The notes: generated by a model not told the origin, from the letters alone. Positions 45,539 to 55,171 are shown, numbered from the stretch's first letter. The stretch: 64,000 bases of DNA from Stigmatella ashevillena (GCF_028368975.1 NZ_JAQNDM010000002.1:4396425-4460424), one strand, 5' to 3'. Translations and numbers: made by a program.

Positions 45539-46588
45539 TCAGCGCATGTAGCGCTCCGCACTAAGCCGGTTGCCAGGCATGAAGAGCACTTGGCCCGTGT
45601 AGAGCAGGACCGCAGGCCTCAAATAAGAGGAAGGGGAGGAGGAGGGCTCCAACCACCAAGCATTCTGGGAAGGCGAGTACAGCGCCGCCTGTCCACTGTT
45701 GTTCGTGACCAGCACTTCGTTGGTGGTGAGCAGCGTCGCGCTGGAAGGCTGCGTGAAGGGAAGTGCGGGTCCCGCGTACCAGCGCTGATTGTACGGGTCA
45801 TAGATGTCCACGGCGGTCGCTGTCTCGGAGGGGCCTTCTTGATTATTGCTCAAGACCATCACGTGGCCCGAACCGAGCCGGATCGCCTGATGGCGGCCCC
45901 GGGGATGTGACAGCGTGCCCGCCGCCGTCCAGGTTCCCGTGGCGGGATCGTACAGCTCGGCCGATGCGATGGGCTGAAAGTCCGACGTGTAACCCCCGGT
46001 GACCAGGACCTTGCCCGAATAGAGCACCGTCGCGCTATGGAAGCTCCGGGCCGTCAGCATCTGTCCTGGCAGAAGGGTCCACGTCTCCGTGACGGGATCG
46101 AATTCCTCCACGCTCGACAGGGCGGTGGCCCGCGGGATGCTCGGGTAGTGATAGCCCCCCGTCACGAGGGCTCGACCCGAGGGAAGCAACGTCATGGCCG
46201 GATCCATGCGGTAAACCTGGAACCCTTGCGTCAGGTAGGTCCACTGATCCGTCGTCGGCGAATAGGTACTCAGTCTCACCTCGCCACCCATCCGGCCTGG
46301 GGCCCTTGAGATGGCCAGCACCTTGCCGGAGGGGAACTCGGTCAGCATGGGGTTGCTGCACATCCCGGGAGAACACATGGGGCTCGTGATTCGCCATGTG
46401 TCTGTGTAGGGATTGTAGCGCTGCACGAATCCCGCACTGATGGTCATGGCCTCCCCCGTGCCGCGGAGGCGCATGATCGCCTCGGCGGCATAGGACATGG
46501 GCGCTTGGGACGTGGGGGACCACGTCCCGGCCTGAACGTTGAGGGAAAGCAATCCTGCCAGTGCCAGAGCTGACTTGAAGCGCTTCAT
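45539..46588 (-). CDS. Secreted kelch-repeat beta-propeller protein
   Basis: A 349-residue exported protein from MKRFKSALALAGLLSLNVQA, a good type I signal peptide. About six kelch units are visible, for example FHSATVLYSGKVLVTGGYTS and HQAIRLGSGHVMVLSNNQE, with the GG and aromatic positions of the family and the usual PxTxTWT strands. This is the galactose-oxidase central-domain propeller, but no copper ligands were found, so it is probably a binding rather than an enzymatic protein. Such proteins are plentiful in myxobacterial secretomes. Confidence 0.82.
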   Translation of the reverse strand: MKRFKSALALAGLLSLNVQAGTWSPTSQAPMSYAAEAIMRLRGTGEAMTISAGFVQRYNPYTDTWRITSPMCSPGMCSNPMLTEFPSGKVLAISRAPGRMGGEVRLSTYSPTTDQWTYLTQGFQVYRMDPAMTLLPSGRALVTGGYHYPSIPRATALSSVEEFDPVTETWTLLPGQMLTARSFHSATVLYSGKVLVTGGYTSDFQPIASAELYDPATGTWTAAGTLSHPRGRHQAIRLGSGHVMVLSNNQEGPSETATAVDIYDPYNQRWYAGPALPFTQPSSATLLTTNEVLVTNNSGQAALYSPSQNAWWLEPSSSPSSYLRPAVLLYTGQVLFMPGNRLSAERYMR

Positions 46589-46774
46589 GATAGGAATCCC
46601 CATGACCCTGCAATGACTTGCAGGAGCGTGCTCGCGCTCAGAGGTCAAAAGCAATCCCTCTTCAGTCCCAGTGACAGGCTGCGGACCTTACTTGCCGTGC
46701 CGAGGCGGCTCTTGACTCGCTCGTCCGGGGTCTACACCCCCCATCCCCTTGAAGGGGGTGCCTCTGAGAGGGCC

Positions 46775-47962
46775 TCAGTCGAGCTGCTTCAGCAGCCGCT
46801 CGGCCTGCTCCTTCAGTTCCGGCGCCAGCGAGGCCCCGCGCGACAACAGGGCCTGTGTCAGCGCCTTCGCCCGGGCCTTGTCGCCCAATTGGACAGACAC
46901 CAGCGCCAGGTTGAGCTGGGGCTCGGGCTGCTCCGGCGCCCGGCGCAAGGCCTCCTCCAGCGCCTCCTTCGCCTGCTTCTGCACGTCGGGCCCTTCCATC
47001 CGCGTCAGCAGCAGCAAGCCCAGGTTGTTGGCCGGGCCCCAGTCCTGCGGGTCCAGCTTCATGGCCGAGCGCCACGCCGCCACCGCCGCCTTCAGGTCGG
47101 GGGGCTCCTGGGTCTCGTAGATCATCGCCTCCACCGAGCGGCTCAGCGACGTGGCCTGTCCGCGCTCGGAGAGCTTGCGGCACAGCGCGAGCGCCTCGGG
47201 GAAATTGCGCTGCGCCATCCGGAAGCGCGCCAGGTTGCTCAGCGCCGACGGGTGGTCGGGCTGGACGCGCGCCAGCGTCTCCGCCGCTTCCACCGCGCCC
47301 GGGAAGTCCCCCTTGCCCGCCAGCACGTTGCTCAGCGCCTTCAAGAGGTGGGGCTCGTCCGGGGCCACCTTCAACCCCTGGCGCAGGATGTCCTCGGCCG
47401 CCTCCAGCTCTCCGCCCGCCTGCAACGCGATGGCGAAGACGAGGTAGGACGGCACGTGCCCGGGGTTGAGCCGCAGCGACTGCTCCAGGTGCTGGAACGC
47501 TTCCTTCAGCCGCGCCAGGGCAAACAGGACCCGCGCCAGTTGGAAGTGGTAGACCGCTCCCTCTGGCTCGAGCTGGACGGCGCGCTCCAAGGCCGCGCAC
47601 GCCGCAGTGTTGTCCCCTGCCTCGGCCAGCAAGAAGCCCAGTCCGTAGAAGGCCTCCGCGCGCGGCGGCTGAGACTGCGTCAGCTTGCTGTAGAGCGCCT
47701 GGGCCGGCCCCGCCTCTCCCCGCTGCATGAGCAGCGAGGCGCGCACCAGCCCCACGTCCACCTCGTCCTCGGCGGTTCCTCCCGCGGCCTTCTGCAGGTA
47801 GGACTCCGCTTTGGTCGCCTCTCCGTCCAGCACCGCCAGCTTCGCCAGCGCAATCAGCGCCCGCCGGTCGGCGGGATTGCGCCGGAAGGCCCCTTCGGCC
47901 TCCTCCCGCGCCTGCTGCACATCACCCGACTTGAGAAGTGCCTCGAAACGCGGAGTGCTCAT
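46775..47962 (-). CDS. TPR-repeat protein
   Basis: A 395-residue soluble protein built almost wholly of TPR helices: FRRNPADRRALIALAKLAVLDGEATKAES near the start, FYGLGFLLAEAGDNTAACAALERAVQLEPEGAVYHF in the middle and GPANNLGLLLLTRMEGPDVQKQAKEALEEALRRAPEQP near the end; I estimate nine or ten units. There is no signal peptide. It begins 29 bp after the Ala/Gly-repeat gene stop, on the same strand, and may be its partner or chaperone. Function is unknown. Confidence 0.82.
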   Translation of the reverse strand: MSTPRFEALLKSGDVQQAREEAEGAFRRNPADRRALIALAKLAVLDGEATKAESYLQKAAGGTAEDEVDVGLVRASLLMQRGEAGPAQALYSKLTQSQPPRAEAFYGLGFLLAEAGDNTAACAALERAVQLEPEGAVYHFQLARVLFALARLKEAFQHLEQSLRLNPGHVPSYLVFAIALQAGGELEAAEDILRQGLKVAPDEPHLLKALSNVLAGKGDFPGAVEAAETLARVQPDHPSALSNLARFRMAQRNFPEALALCRKLSERGQATSLSRSVEAMIYETQEPPDLKAAVAAWRSAMKLDPQDWGPANNLGLLLLTRMEGPDVQKQAKEALEEALRRAPEQPEPQLNLALVSVQLGDKARAKALTQALLSRGASLAPELKEQAERLLKQLD

Positions 47963-47991
47963 CCGAACCCGCTGGGGAAGCTCTTCGCGGT

Positions 47992-48939
47992 CTAGAAGAG
48001 CTTCTTGAAGAAGTTACCGATCGACTTGCCAACGTCCTTGATGACTTCGATCGGCTTGCTGACGACGTTCTTGACCGCGTCGGCAATCTTGCCGAAGTTG
48101 ATGTCGACGTCGAAGCCAATCTTGAAGCCGATGCCCAGCGCCGCGCCCAGCTCGAAGCGGGCCTTGAAGCGGCCCTTCTCCAGGCTGGCCTCGGCACGGC
48201 CAGACACACCCACACCGGCCCAGGCCTCCGCCTTCACGCCCGCGCCGCCGAACTCGCCCAGCGACACCGCCGCCCGGCCACCGACCTTGGCGCCCGCGAA
48301 GGCCTCGCCGCCCACCTGCGCCTTGTACACGCCGTTGAGCGGATCAATCGTCAGCTCGCCGTTGGCCTTGGCCTGAACGCCCACATAGCCCTTGCCCTCG
48401 GCCTCCGCCTTCAGGATGCCCAGGTCCGCCTGCGCCCGGCCCTCGGCCTCCACCAGCGTGGCTTCCGCCTTCACCTCGCCGCGTGCGCGCAGGGCCCCGC
48501 CCTCGATGCCCACCGAGCCGCTGCCGCTCACGTCCGCCTCGAGCACCGCCACCCGGCCCGAAGCCGAAGCCCGGCCGCTCGGATCCGAGATGCTTCCCTC
48601 GGCGCTGAACACCGAAGCGCTCGCCTCGAAGTTGCCCTCCTTGGTGATGGCGGGCAGGTTCTTCAGCGCCTTGCCCAGCAGGCCCGCGGCGCCCGTGTCC
48701 CCCAGCTTCGGGGTGAACATGTCCCGCTCGGTGCTGCCCGTCTTGCTGAACGTCCGCGTGCTCTCCCCGCTGCGCTCGAAGTGGCTGTCCACGTCGTTCG
48801 GCAGGCGCGCCAGCGCCCGGTCCACGACATTGGGGGTGGCGGGCTTCGCAGGAGTGGCCGGCGCTGCGGCAGGCTTGTCCTGTGTGGCAGAGCGGTTCGC
48901 CAGACCAGGGCCAGAGGAGTTCGTGGAACGAACGGACAT
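47992..48939 (-). CDS. Ala/Gly-rich repetitive protein of unknown function
   Basis: A 315-residue protein, not recognised, preceded by GAGG at 8 bp. The first 60 residues are disordered (SSGPGLANRSATQDKPAAAP). Residues 95-270 are a repeating beta-like pattern of alternating small and charged residues (LEADVSGSGSVGIEGGALRA; GEVKAEATLVEAEGRAQADL; GGAGVKAEAWAGVGVSGRAE), resembling a solenoid or amyloid-like stack. The end, KPIEVIKDVGKSIGNFFKKLF, is an amphipathic basic helix with an aromatic cluster. No signal peptide is evident, so export would need another route. It is probably in one unit with the TPR gene. Confidence 0.6.
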   Translation of the reverse strand: MSVRSTNSSGPGLANRSATQDKPAAAPATPAKPATPNVVDRALARLPNDVDSHFERSGESTRTFSKTGSTERDMFTPKLGDTGAAGLLGKALKNLPAITKEGNFEASASVFSAEGSISDPSGRASASGRVAVLEADVSGSGSVGIEGGALRARGEVKAEATLVEAEGRAQADLGILKAEAEGKGYVGVQAKANGELTIDPLNGVYKAQVGGEAFAGAKVGGRAAVSLGEFGGAGVKAEAWAGVGVSGRAEASLEKGRFKARFELGAALGIGFKIGFDVDINFGKIADAVKNVVSKPIEVIKDVGKSIGNFFKKLF

Positions 48940-49065
48940 GACAACAACCTCATTCGAAAGAGAGTCTTGATCCGGTTATCGCCGCCAAGCGAAGCCAGGT
49001 TGCGTGAGCTTACAAGATTCCGCGATCAGCCCGTATTCGCTCCGGGCCCTCTCACTTCCTGAGAG

Positions 49066-49566
49066 TCACAAGCGCGCGGCGAACCACCGGACGATGAGCT
49101 GGGCGGCCACGGCCATGAACACGAGGGCCCCTCCCACGCCAACCCGGATGAAATCCAAGGGGTGCGCGCCTGGATCCAGCACGGACTCGGTGGGGTCTCC
49201 TGGGTTGTAGAAGACCCGGATCTCCTGACCGGGGGGATAGCGCGCCAGGATGGCCTGGGAGCGCGCCTCGCTGCTCGTCGCGGTGGGGCTGACGCGGACA
49301 CGGGTCGAGCCGATGAGCACCCGGCCCACGGTGTACTCGTAGTGAACCAGGGCCTCATACAAGAGGCGGGTTCCCCCCCCCTCCTCGGGGGGGGCCCTCC
49401 GAAGGTGCTGAAGCTCCTCCGTGGAGATGACCTTGCCCGGAGCAGTGGGCCAGCGCCGCGTGCGGGACGCGCGCCAGACCTCCTTCAACCCCACCACCAG
49501 CAGCACCGTCCCCACGGCCGCGAGCAACGCACAGAGCAGGTGAATGAAGCCCCAGAGCAGACGCAC
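49066..49566 (-). CDS. DUF3592 membrane protein
   Basis: A 166-residue inner-membrane protein. TM1 spans about 5-27, then a beta domain with the DUF3592 pattern RWPTAPGKVISTEEL and YEYTVGRVLIGSTRVRVSPT, the RYPPGQEIRVFYNPGDPTESVL motif, and TM2 at about 137-157. The family has no established function. It stands 29 bp downstream of ung on the same strand. Confidence 0.82.
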   Translation of the reverse strand: MRLLWGFIHLLCALLAAVGTVLLVVGLKEVWRASRTRRWPTAPGKVISTEELQHLRRAPPEEGGGTRLLYEALVHYEYTVGRVLIGSTRVRVSPTATSSEARSQAILARYPPGQEIRVFYNPGDPTESVLDPGAHPLDFIRVGVGGALVFMAVAAQLIVRWFAARL

Positions 49567-49595
49567 GCGCGGAGGCTAGCAGAACAGAGGGGCGC

Positions 49596-50270
49596 TCACC
49601 CCGGCAAGCGCCAGTCGATGGGCTCCCGGCCCCGCGCGGTGAGCGCCTCGTTGATGCGGCTGAAGGGACGGCTGCCGAAGAAGCCCTGCGAGGCCGATAG
49701 CGGCGAGGGGTGCGCCGACTCGAGGATGGCATGCCGCTGCGTGTCGATGAGCTTCTTCTTCTTGCGCGCGTAGCCTCCCCACAGGACGAACACCCCTGGC
49801 TCCGGCCTCGCGCTCACCGCCTGGATGACCGCGTCCGTGAACTCCTCCCAGCCGTGTGCCGCATGGCTGTTGGGAGTGCCCGCCCGCACCGTCAACACCG
49901 CGTTCAGGAGCAGCACCCCCTGCTCCGCCCAGGACACCAGCGAGCCCCCCATGGCCGGGGGCAACCCCAGGTCGCTCTGAAGCTCCTTGAAGATGTTTAC
50001 CAAGGAGGGCGGCAACCTCACCCCCGGACGGACCGAGAAGGCCAGGCCGTGCGCCTGCCCCGGCCCATGGTAGGGGTCCTGCCCCAGAATCAGCACCTTC
50101 ACCCGCTCGGGCGGCGTCAACTGGAACGCCGAGAACAACTCCTCCTCCGGCGGGTAGATGGTGGCCTCCCCCCGCTCTTGCTCCACGAAGCGCTCCAGCG
50201 CCTCGGCCGAGGGCGCCTCCAGCGCCCCCTTGAGTTCCTGCTTCCACCCCTCCGGCAACCGTTCCCACAT
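49596..50270 (-). CDS. ung: Uracil-DNA glycosylase, family 1
   Basis: A 224-residue DNA-repair enzyme that removes uracil from DNA. The water-activating loop GQDPYHGPGQAHGLAFS has catalytic Asp65, and the DNA-intercalation loop HPSPLSASQGFFGSRPFS has the catalytic histidine. LLLNAVLTVRAGTPNSH carries the conserved Asn pocket. Length is normal for the family (220-230). It is divergent from the CpaF gene with 138 bp between them. Confidence 0.97.
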   Translation of the reverse strand: MWERLPEGWKQELKGALEAPSAEALERFVEQERGEATIYPPEEELFSAFQLTPPERVKVLILGQDPYHGPGQAHGLAFSVRPGVRLPPSLVNIFKELQSDLGLPPAMGGSLVSWAEQGVLLLNAVLTVRAGTPNSHAAHGWEEFTDAVIQAVSARPEPGVFVLWGGYARKKKKLIDTQRHAILESAHPSPLSASQGFFGSRPFSRINEALTARGREPIDWRLPG

Positions 50271-50408
50271 GAATCCTCCCTCCTGCGTCCTATACCATCA
50301 TACCCACGTACTGGGTTGGATTGGAAAATGGTCGCCTGCCCTCCCACCTGGGAGCCTCCTACCAGATGTTGGGTTCATGGCACGGCTCGCGCTAGCCTGC
50401 GTCTTGCC

Positions 50409-52166
50409 ATGTCCATGTACAATGAGTCCCTCCGCGCCTTTCTCAAGCCGGTCCTCCCGTACCTGGATGATCCCTCTGTCTCGGAGATCATGATCAACGG
50501 CCCGGCCGACGTCTGGATCGAGCGCAAGGGCAAGCTCTCCAAGACCGACGCCGCCTTCTCGGAAGAGGGGCTCATCGGCGCCGCGCGCAACATGGCCCAG
50601 TACGTCGGTCGGCTCTTGAACGACGAGCGCCCCCGGCTCGATGCGCGCCTGCCCGACGGCAGCCGCATCCACGTCGTCATCCCGCCCATCGCCCGGCGCG
50701 GCACCACCATCTCCATCCGCAAGTTCTTCCGGGAAAAGCTGAACATCGACGCCCTCATCAAGTACCAGTCGCTGACGACGCAGATGGCGCGGCTCATCGA
50801 CGCGGGCATCCACACCAAGCTCAACATGCTGGTGTCCGGCGGCACCGGCTCGGGCAAGACCACCCTGCTCAACATCGTCTCCGGCCTCATCCCGGACGAT
50901 GAGCGCATCCTCACCATCGAGGACTCGGCGGAGCTTCAGCTCAACCAGTCCCACCTGGTCTCCTTCGAGAGCCGCCCCCCGGACAAGTTCGGCAAGGGCG
51001 GCGTGGACATGGGAGACCTCTTGCACTCGGCGCTGCGTCTGCGCCCCGACCGCATCGTGGTGGGCGAGGTGCGCGGCGGCGAGGCTTTCTACCTGATGCA
51101 GGCGATGAACACCGGCCACGGCGGCTCGCTGGCCACCTGCCACGCCAACACCCCCACTGACACGCTGCGGCGCATCGAGTCGCTGTGCCTCATGTCCGCC
51201 GTGGAATTGCCCATGGTGGCCGTGCGCGCCCAGGTGGCCAGCGCCATCAACTTCATCATCTGCTGCGAGCGCCTCCACGACGGCAGCCGCAAGACGATTG
51301 CCCTCTCCGAGGTGCTCCCCCTCAACGAGAAGGGCGACTACCGCACCCAGGACATCTTCGTCTTCACCCCCGTCACCAAGGACGAGGACGGCCACGTGCT
51401 GGGCTACCACGCCCCCACCGGCATCATCCCCACCTTCGTCTCCAAGGCCCGGGCCTACGGCTTCAATGACCTGGACGAGTCCTTCTTCGACCCGGCCACC
51501 TATGGCGTGCCGCCGCCGCCCAGCTTCCAGGTCGGCTCCTCCTATGAGGTGCGCTGGGCCCCCTCGCTCAAGCACCGGGAGCGGGGCTACCCCGACCCCG
51601 ACGAGTACAAGCGGCAATGGGCCGACTTCGAGCGCAAGCTCCAGGAGGATGCCCGTACCGGACACGAGGGGAAGGCCTCTTCTGCCGTGCAGGTGCAGGT
51701 GCCCGCGTCCCGGCCCGCGGTCGCCGCGCGGCCTCCGCCCCCTTCCGCGCAGACCCGTGCCCCCTCGCGCCCTCCGCCGCCGCCCGTCTCGGACGACGAC
51801 AAGACGCCCCCACCTACCCGCAACCCCTTCGTCCAGGAGGCCGCGGACGACGATTTGAGCGCCCCTTCCGACATTCCCACCCACGCCGGCCTGCCCCCCC
51901 AGGATGAGCCCAAGGTGGAGGTCTCCGAGGACCTGCTCGCCGAGGCCACCCTGCCGCCTCCCCGCCGGCCCGCGCCGGGGGCCACCTCCCCCAAACCGGG
52001 CGCCAGCGCCATCCCGGTCCTGCGGTCCGCCGCCTCCTCGCCGCCCCGGCGCCCCGTGCCGGGGCGCTCCATTGCCGAGGACGACGGCGAGGACGACAAG
52101 ACCGAGGGACGGAACACCGGGGAGAAAACGCAGATTCGCTCCACCCCGGAGCGGCCCCGCCGCTGA
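50409..52166 (+). CDS. CpaF/TadA-type secretion ATPase with long Pro-rich C-terminal extension
   Basis: A 585-residue cytoplasmic ATPase starting MSMYNESLRAFLKPVLPYLDDPSVSEIMINGP. The N-terminal domain is typical of CpaF; the ATPase core has Walker A GGTGSGKTTLL, Asp box TIEDSAELQLNQSHLVSFE, Walker B LRPDRIVVGEVRGGEAFYL and a His box GGSLATCHANTPTD. After about residue 350 relatives end soon, yet this one adds some 190 residues of Pro/Ala/Asp-rich, presumably disordered sequence with RPPPPPVSDDDKTPPPTRNP. No tad or flp genes adjoin, so its machine is elsewhere. It may drive Tad pilus or related secretion. Confidence 0.88.
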   Translation: MSMYNESLRAFLKPVLPYLDDPSVSEIMINGPADVWIERKGKLSKTDAAFSEEGLIGAARNMAQYVGRLLNDERPRLDARLPDGSRIHVVIPPIARRGTTISIRKFFREKLNIDALIKYQSLTTQMARLIDAGIHTKLNMLVSGGTGSGKTTLLNIVSGLIPDDERILTIEDSAELQLNQSHLVSFESRPPDKFGKGGVDMGDLLHSALRLRPDRIVVGEVRGGEAFYLMQAMNTGHGGSLATCHANTPTDTLRRIESLCLMSAVELPMVAVRAQVASAINFIICCERLHDGSRKTIALSEVLPLNEKGDYRTQDIFVFTPVTKDEDGHVLGYHAPTGIIPTFVSKARAYGFNDLDESFFDPATYGVPPPPSFQVGSSYEVRWAPSLKHRERGYPDPDEYKRQWADFERKLQEDARTGHEGKASSAVQVQVPASRPAVAARPPPPSAQTRAPSRPPPPPVSDDDKTPPPTRNPFVQEAADDDLSAPSDIPTHAGLPPQDEPKVEVSEDLLAEATLPPPRRPAPGATSPKPGASAIPVLRSAASSPPRRPVPGRSIAEDDGEDDKTEGRNTGEKTQIRSTPERPRR

Positions 52167-52367
52167 GCCCCTCGCGCGGCTGCCGCTCCTGCTCCTGCGG
52201 CCCTTTTCTGGCCAGTACGTGGGCGGTTCTCCCACCACCCTGGTGGGCCAGTGGGTGCCGTGAGACCTGACGGAAGGAACGTCGCCAAGGCCTTACGAGG
52301 TGAAATGATCGTGAGCGGGCCGTGAGGCGGCCTTGCTCAAGGGGCGGCATGAGGAGAAAGTCGCCCC

Positions 52368-53351
52368 GTGCTGATGCCCCTGCTTTCTACCTTGTTCCTG
52401 CTCACCCAAGCGCCCCAGGCGCCTCAAGAGCCCATCACCTTGCTGGTCGCGCCATCGGACACAGTGGGGGTGCCCACCCACATCGTGGAGTTCGCTCAAG
52501 AGCACGTCACCGAGCAGGCACGGGCCAAAGGTCTCTCCGTCAAGCGGATGAAGGACATCTTGAGGCGGCTGCCCGCGGCGCGGCGCCGGGCCCTGCTGCG
52601 ATGCAAGCGCACGGAGCTGCGGTGCCTCACCACGCTGGGCCAGGTGGCCAAGACCGAGATCGTCCTCGTCGCGGAGCTGATTCAGCGCCCGGACGGGTAC
52701 CGCGTGGGGACGAAGATCTACAACTCGAAGGATGGCGCGCTCGTCGCCGAGCACTCAGTTCCAGGAGTGCGCGAGGATGGGATGCTCGACGCGCTCACGC
52801 AGGCGCTGGACGTGGTGGTGCCCAAGGTCACCCACGAATTGCGCCCCGGCTCTGCTCCGGCCGTCGAGCCGGTACCCACCCCGCCCGAAGAGCCCACGCC
52901 CACGCCCACGCTCGAGCCCGCTCCCGAAGTGAAGCCCGGAGAGCCCCTGGCCGTGAAGCCCCCGGAGCTGGTGCCCAGCGTGAAGCCCGACGTGAAGCCG
53001 GATCCCCAGGTGAGGGAAGTGAAGCCCTCACACCCTTGGTGGACCTGGATGCCCGCGGCGGGCGGCGCCGTCACCGCGGGGGCGGGCACGTACTTTTACT
53101 TCCAAGCGAAGAAGAAGCATGACGCGCTGAAGAACAGCACCTCGGCCAATCCTTTGCTCGACGCGGACCAGATCGCCAAGGACGGCAAGCGCCATCAGTT
53201 GCTGAGCCGGATCGGCTTTGGCCTGGGCGTTGCGGGAGTCGCGACGAGCACCGTGCTGTATCTGTTGCCGCAAGGAAAGAGCTCCGTGAAGCCCACCGTC
53301 ACCGTGGGCCCGGGTGGTGGCATGGTCGGCGTGGCCGGAACGCTGCCTTGA
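52368..53351 (+). CDS. Hypothetical envelope protein with Pro-rich linker and C-terminal membrane segment pair
   Basis: A 327-residue protein, start GTG 11 bp after GAGGAG; an ATG two codons later is the alternative. The short N-terminal hydrophobic segment (LLSTLFLLTQAP) may be a signal. A domain (about 22-150) contains LVAPSDTVGVPTHIVEFAQEHV and AKTEIVLVAELIQRPDGYRVGTKIYNSKDG, a pattern found in myxobacterial TolB/PEGA-adjacent proteins. A Pro/Glu/Thr/Lys linker follows (about 155-225), then two hydrophobic helices near 232-250 and 285-305. It is 8 bp from the next gene and likely co-transcribed. Confidence 0.6.
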   Translation: MLMPLLSTLFLLTQAPQAPQEPITLLVAPSDTVGVPTHIVEFAQEHVTEQARAKGLSVKRMKDILRRLPAARRRALLRCKRTELRCLTTLGQVAKTEIVLVAELIQRPDGYRVGTKIYNSKDGALVAEHSVPGVREDGMLDALTQALDVVVPKVTHELRPGSAPAVEPVPTPPEEPTPTPTLEPAPEVKPGEPLAVKPPELVPSVKPDVKPDPQVREVKPSHPWWTWMPAAGGAVTAGAGTYFYFQAKKKHDALKNSTSANPLLDADQIAKDGKRHQLLSRIGFGLGVAGVATSTVLYLLPQGKSSVKPTVTVGPGGGMVGVAGTLP

Positions 53352-53359
53352 GGACATCT

Positions 53360-55036
53360 ATGCTGAAGAACTGGAAGCTGCGCCTGGGATGGACAGCGCT
53401 TGGGGCGGCCCTGGCAACCGTGGGGTGCTTCGACTTCGACAAAACCCTGGAGGAGTGCAAGAAGAACGGAACCTGCGGGGAGGGAGGTCTTCTGCCCGAC
53501 GGAGGGCAGCCCGATGGTGGCCGCCCCTGCAACTTCATCAGCGATGAGGATCTGCCGGACGACGAGGGCATCGACGCCAACTGCGATGGGGTCGATGGAA
53601 TCGCGGCGAGGGGCCTCTTCGTGGATCCCGTCGGAGGCACGGACGGCGCCCAGGGCACGCCCACCGACCCGCTGAAGACCTTGAGCGAAGCGTTCCAGAA
53701 GATGCAGAGCCCCGAGAACGCGGGGCGCTCAGTGCTGTACCTGGCCCAGGGCACCTACGCCGAGGCCAACCTGGAGCTCACGCGTCCCATCTCGCTGTAT
53801 GGGCAATACGGAGGGAAGGCTGGAAACTGGGACCGTCCGTTCCAGAGCCCTTCGCTGGTGTCCGGAGGAACCGTCGCCCTCAAGGTCCGCGACCTGCAAC
53901 AAGACGCGGGCGTTGTCCTGGAGCGGCTGCATCTGCTCGCCGCCAATGCGACTGCACCCAGCGAGCCGTCCGTCGCGCTGCACGTCATCAACTCCCAAGG
54001 GGTGCGGCTGAACCACACCATCCTGGAGGCGGGACGCGGCGGCGCCGGCGATGGAGGCCTGCCCGGCAATGGAGGCCTCAATGGCGTGGATGGAGGGGTG
54101 GGCTCCTCGCCACTCAATGGCAGCAACGCGGGTGAAGGCGGGCAGGCCGTCCCGTTCACGTGTCGAGGCCAGGATCGCTCGGGAGGCAGTGGCCAGAACG
54201 GCGGAGGCTACAACGGCCCGGGGCTCAAAGGAGAGGATGGCAGACCGAGCACCCTCGGAGGAGACGGTGGGATGTTGGGGACAGCCCGGCTCGTGTCGGG
54301 GACCTATGACTGCCGAGGAGAAGAACTCAATGGCCTCCTGGGTCTGACAGGGGCGCCTGGCACTGGGGGAGGAGCGGGAGACGGCGGCAGTGGCCTGGGC
54401 GAGCTGCGAAATGGCCTCTGGGTGGCCACCCATCATGGGGCAGCGGGCATCCCGGGAGAGTCGGGCGCAGGCGGTGGGGGGGGCGGCAGTGGGGGCGGAT
54501 GCCAAGCCTCGGCGGGGAGGATTGCGGCGGCGGGCGCCGGAAGTGGGGCGGGCGGAAGCGGAGGCTGTGGCGGAGAAGCCGGCCAAGGCGGTGGGGCGGG
54601 AGGTGCTTCCATTGCCCTGGTGCTGGAGGCCGCGGATGTCCAACTCAGCCATGTCACGCTGCGCACCCGAGGCGGTGGGGCCGGAGGCGCTGGAGGTTCA
54701 GGGGGCGATGGCGGTGTGGGCGGCTTTGGAGGACAGGGGGCCAATGGCGTCCTCGTCTCCGGTACTTATGGGTCCTCCAGCACGCCTTATTCCAGCATCG
54801 GCGGCAATGGCGCCCCGGGAGGAAATGGAGGCAGCGGAGGTACGGGGGGACCCGGAGGAGGGGGGGGAGGAGGGCCGTCGGTGGGCGTCTGGTGTGGCGC
54901 TAATGCCACCTATTCTGTCCTACCCGTGGACTCGCTCACCTCCGAACTGTCGAACGGCGGGGCAGGAGGAGCGAGCCCTGGTCAGCGGGGCGTCGAAGGC
55001 AGCAAGTTACCCCAGGTGAATTGTCCCAACCCATGA
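53360..55036 (+). CDS. Gly-rich lipoprotein with right-handed beta-helix-like (DUF1565) domain
   Basis: A 558-residue lipoprotein (MLKNWKLRLGWTALGAALATVGC, lipobox TVGC). Residues 40-75 carry an acidic Asp-rich Cys motif (DEDLPDDEGIDANCDGVDG) like the MopE-type metal-binding motif, then FVDPVGGTDGAQGTPTDPLKTLSEAFQ starts a DUF1565 parallel beta-helix. From about 215 the chain is extremely Gly/Ala rich with GGDGGSGG-type runs between short conserved pieces holding paired cysteines. Codon use in the glycine runs resembles that of PE-PGRS-like repeats. Such proteins are frequent in myxobacteria and probably lie on the cell surface. Confidence 0.78.
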   Translation: MLKNWKLRLGWTALGAALATVGCFDFDKTLEECKKNGTCGEGGLLPDGGQPDGGRPCNFISDEDLPDDEGIDANCDGVDGIAARGLFVDPVGGTDGAQGTPTDPLKTLSEAFQKMQSPENAGRSVLYLAQGTYAEANLELTRPISLYGQYGGKAGNWDRPFQSPSLVSGGTVALKVRDLQQDAGVVLERLHLLAANATAPSEPSVALHVINSQGVRLNHTILEAGRGGAGDGGLPGNGGLNGVDGGVGSSPLNGSNAGEGGQAVPFTCRGQDRSGGSGQNGGGYNGPGLKGEDGRPSTLGGDGGMLGTARLVSGTYDCRGEELNGLLGLTGAPGTGGGAGDGGSGLGELRNGLWVATHHGAAGIPGESGAGGGGGGSGGGCQASAGRIAAAGAGSGAGGSGGCGGEAGQGGGAGGASIALVLEAADVQLSHVTLRTRGGGAGGAGGSGGDGGVGGFGGQGANGVLVSGTYGSSSTPYSSIGGNGAPGGNGGSGGTGGPGGGGGGGPSVGVWCGANATYSVLPVDSLTSELSNGGAGGASPGQRGVEGSKLPQVNCPNP

Positions 55037-55171
55037 GGGAGGATGTAGGGTGCCGATGCACCAGGGGGGATGGGCGGGCGCCTCTGAGCGCCTGTCCGAA
55101 GGGCTGCTTTCCTGGAAAGGACAGATCGGCGACAGTCGCCCATTCTGCTAGGCTGCAAGCCCTGCGTTCCG

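Noticed and set aside
54050-54890. CRISPR array or tandem DNA repeat in the Gly-rich gene
   Set aside because: The periodicity is coding (Gly-Gly runs) with no fixed repeat-spacer pattern.
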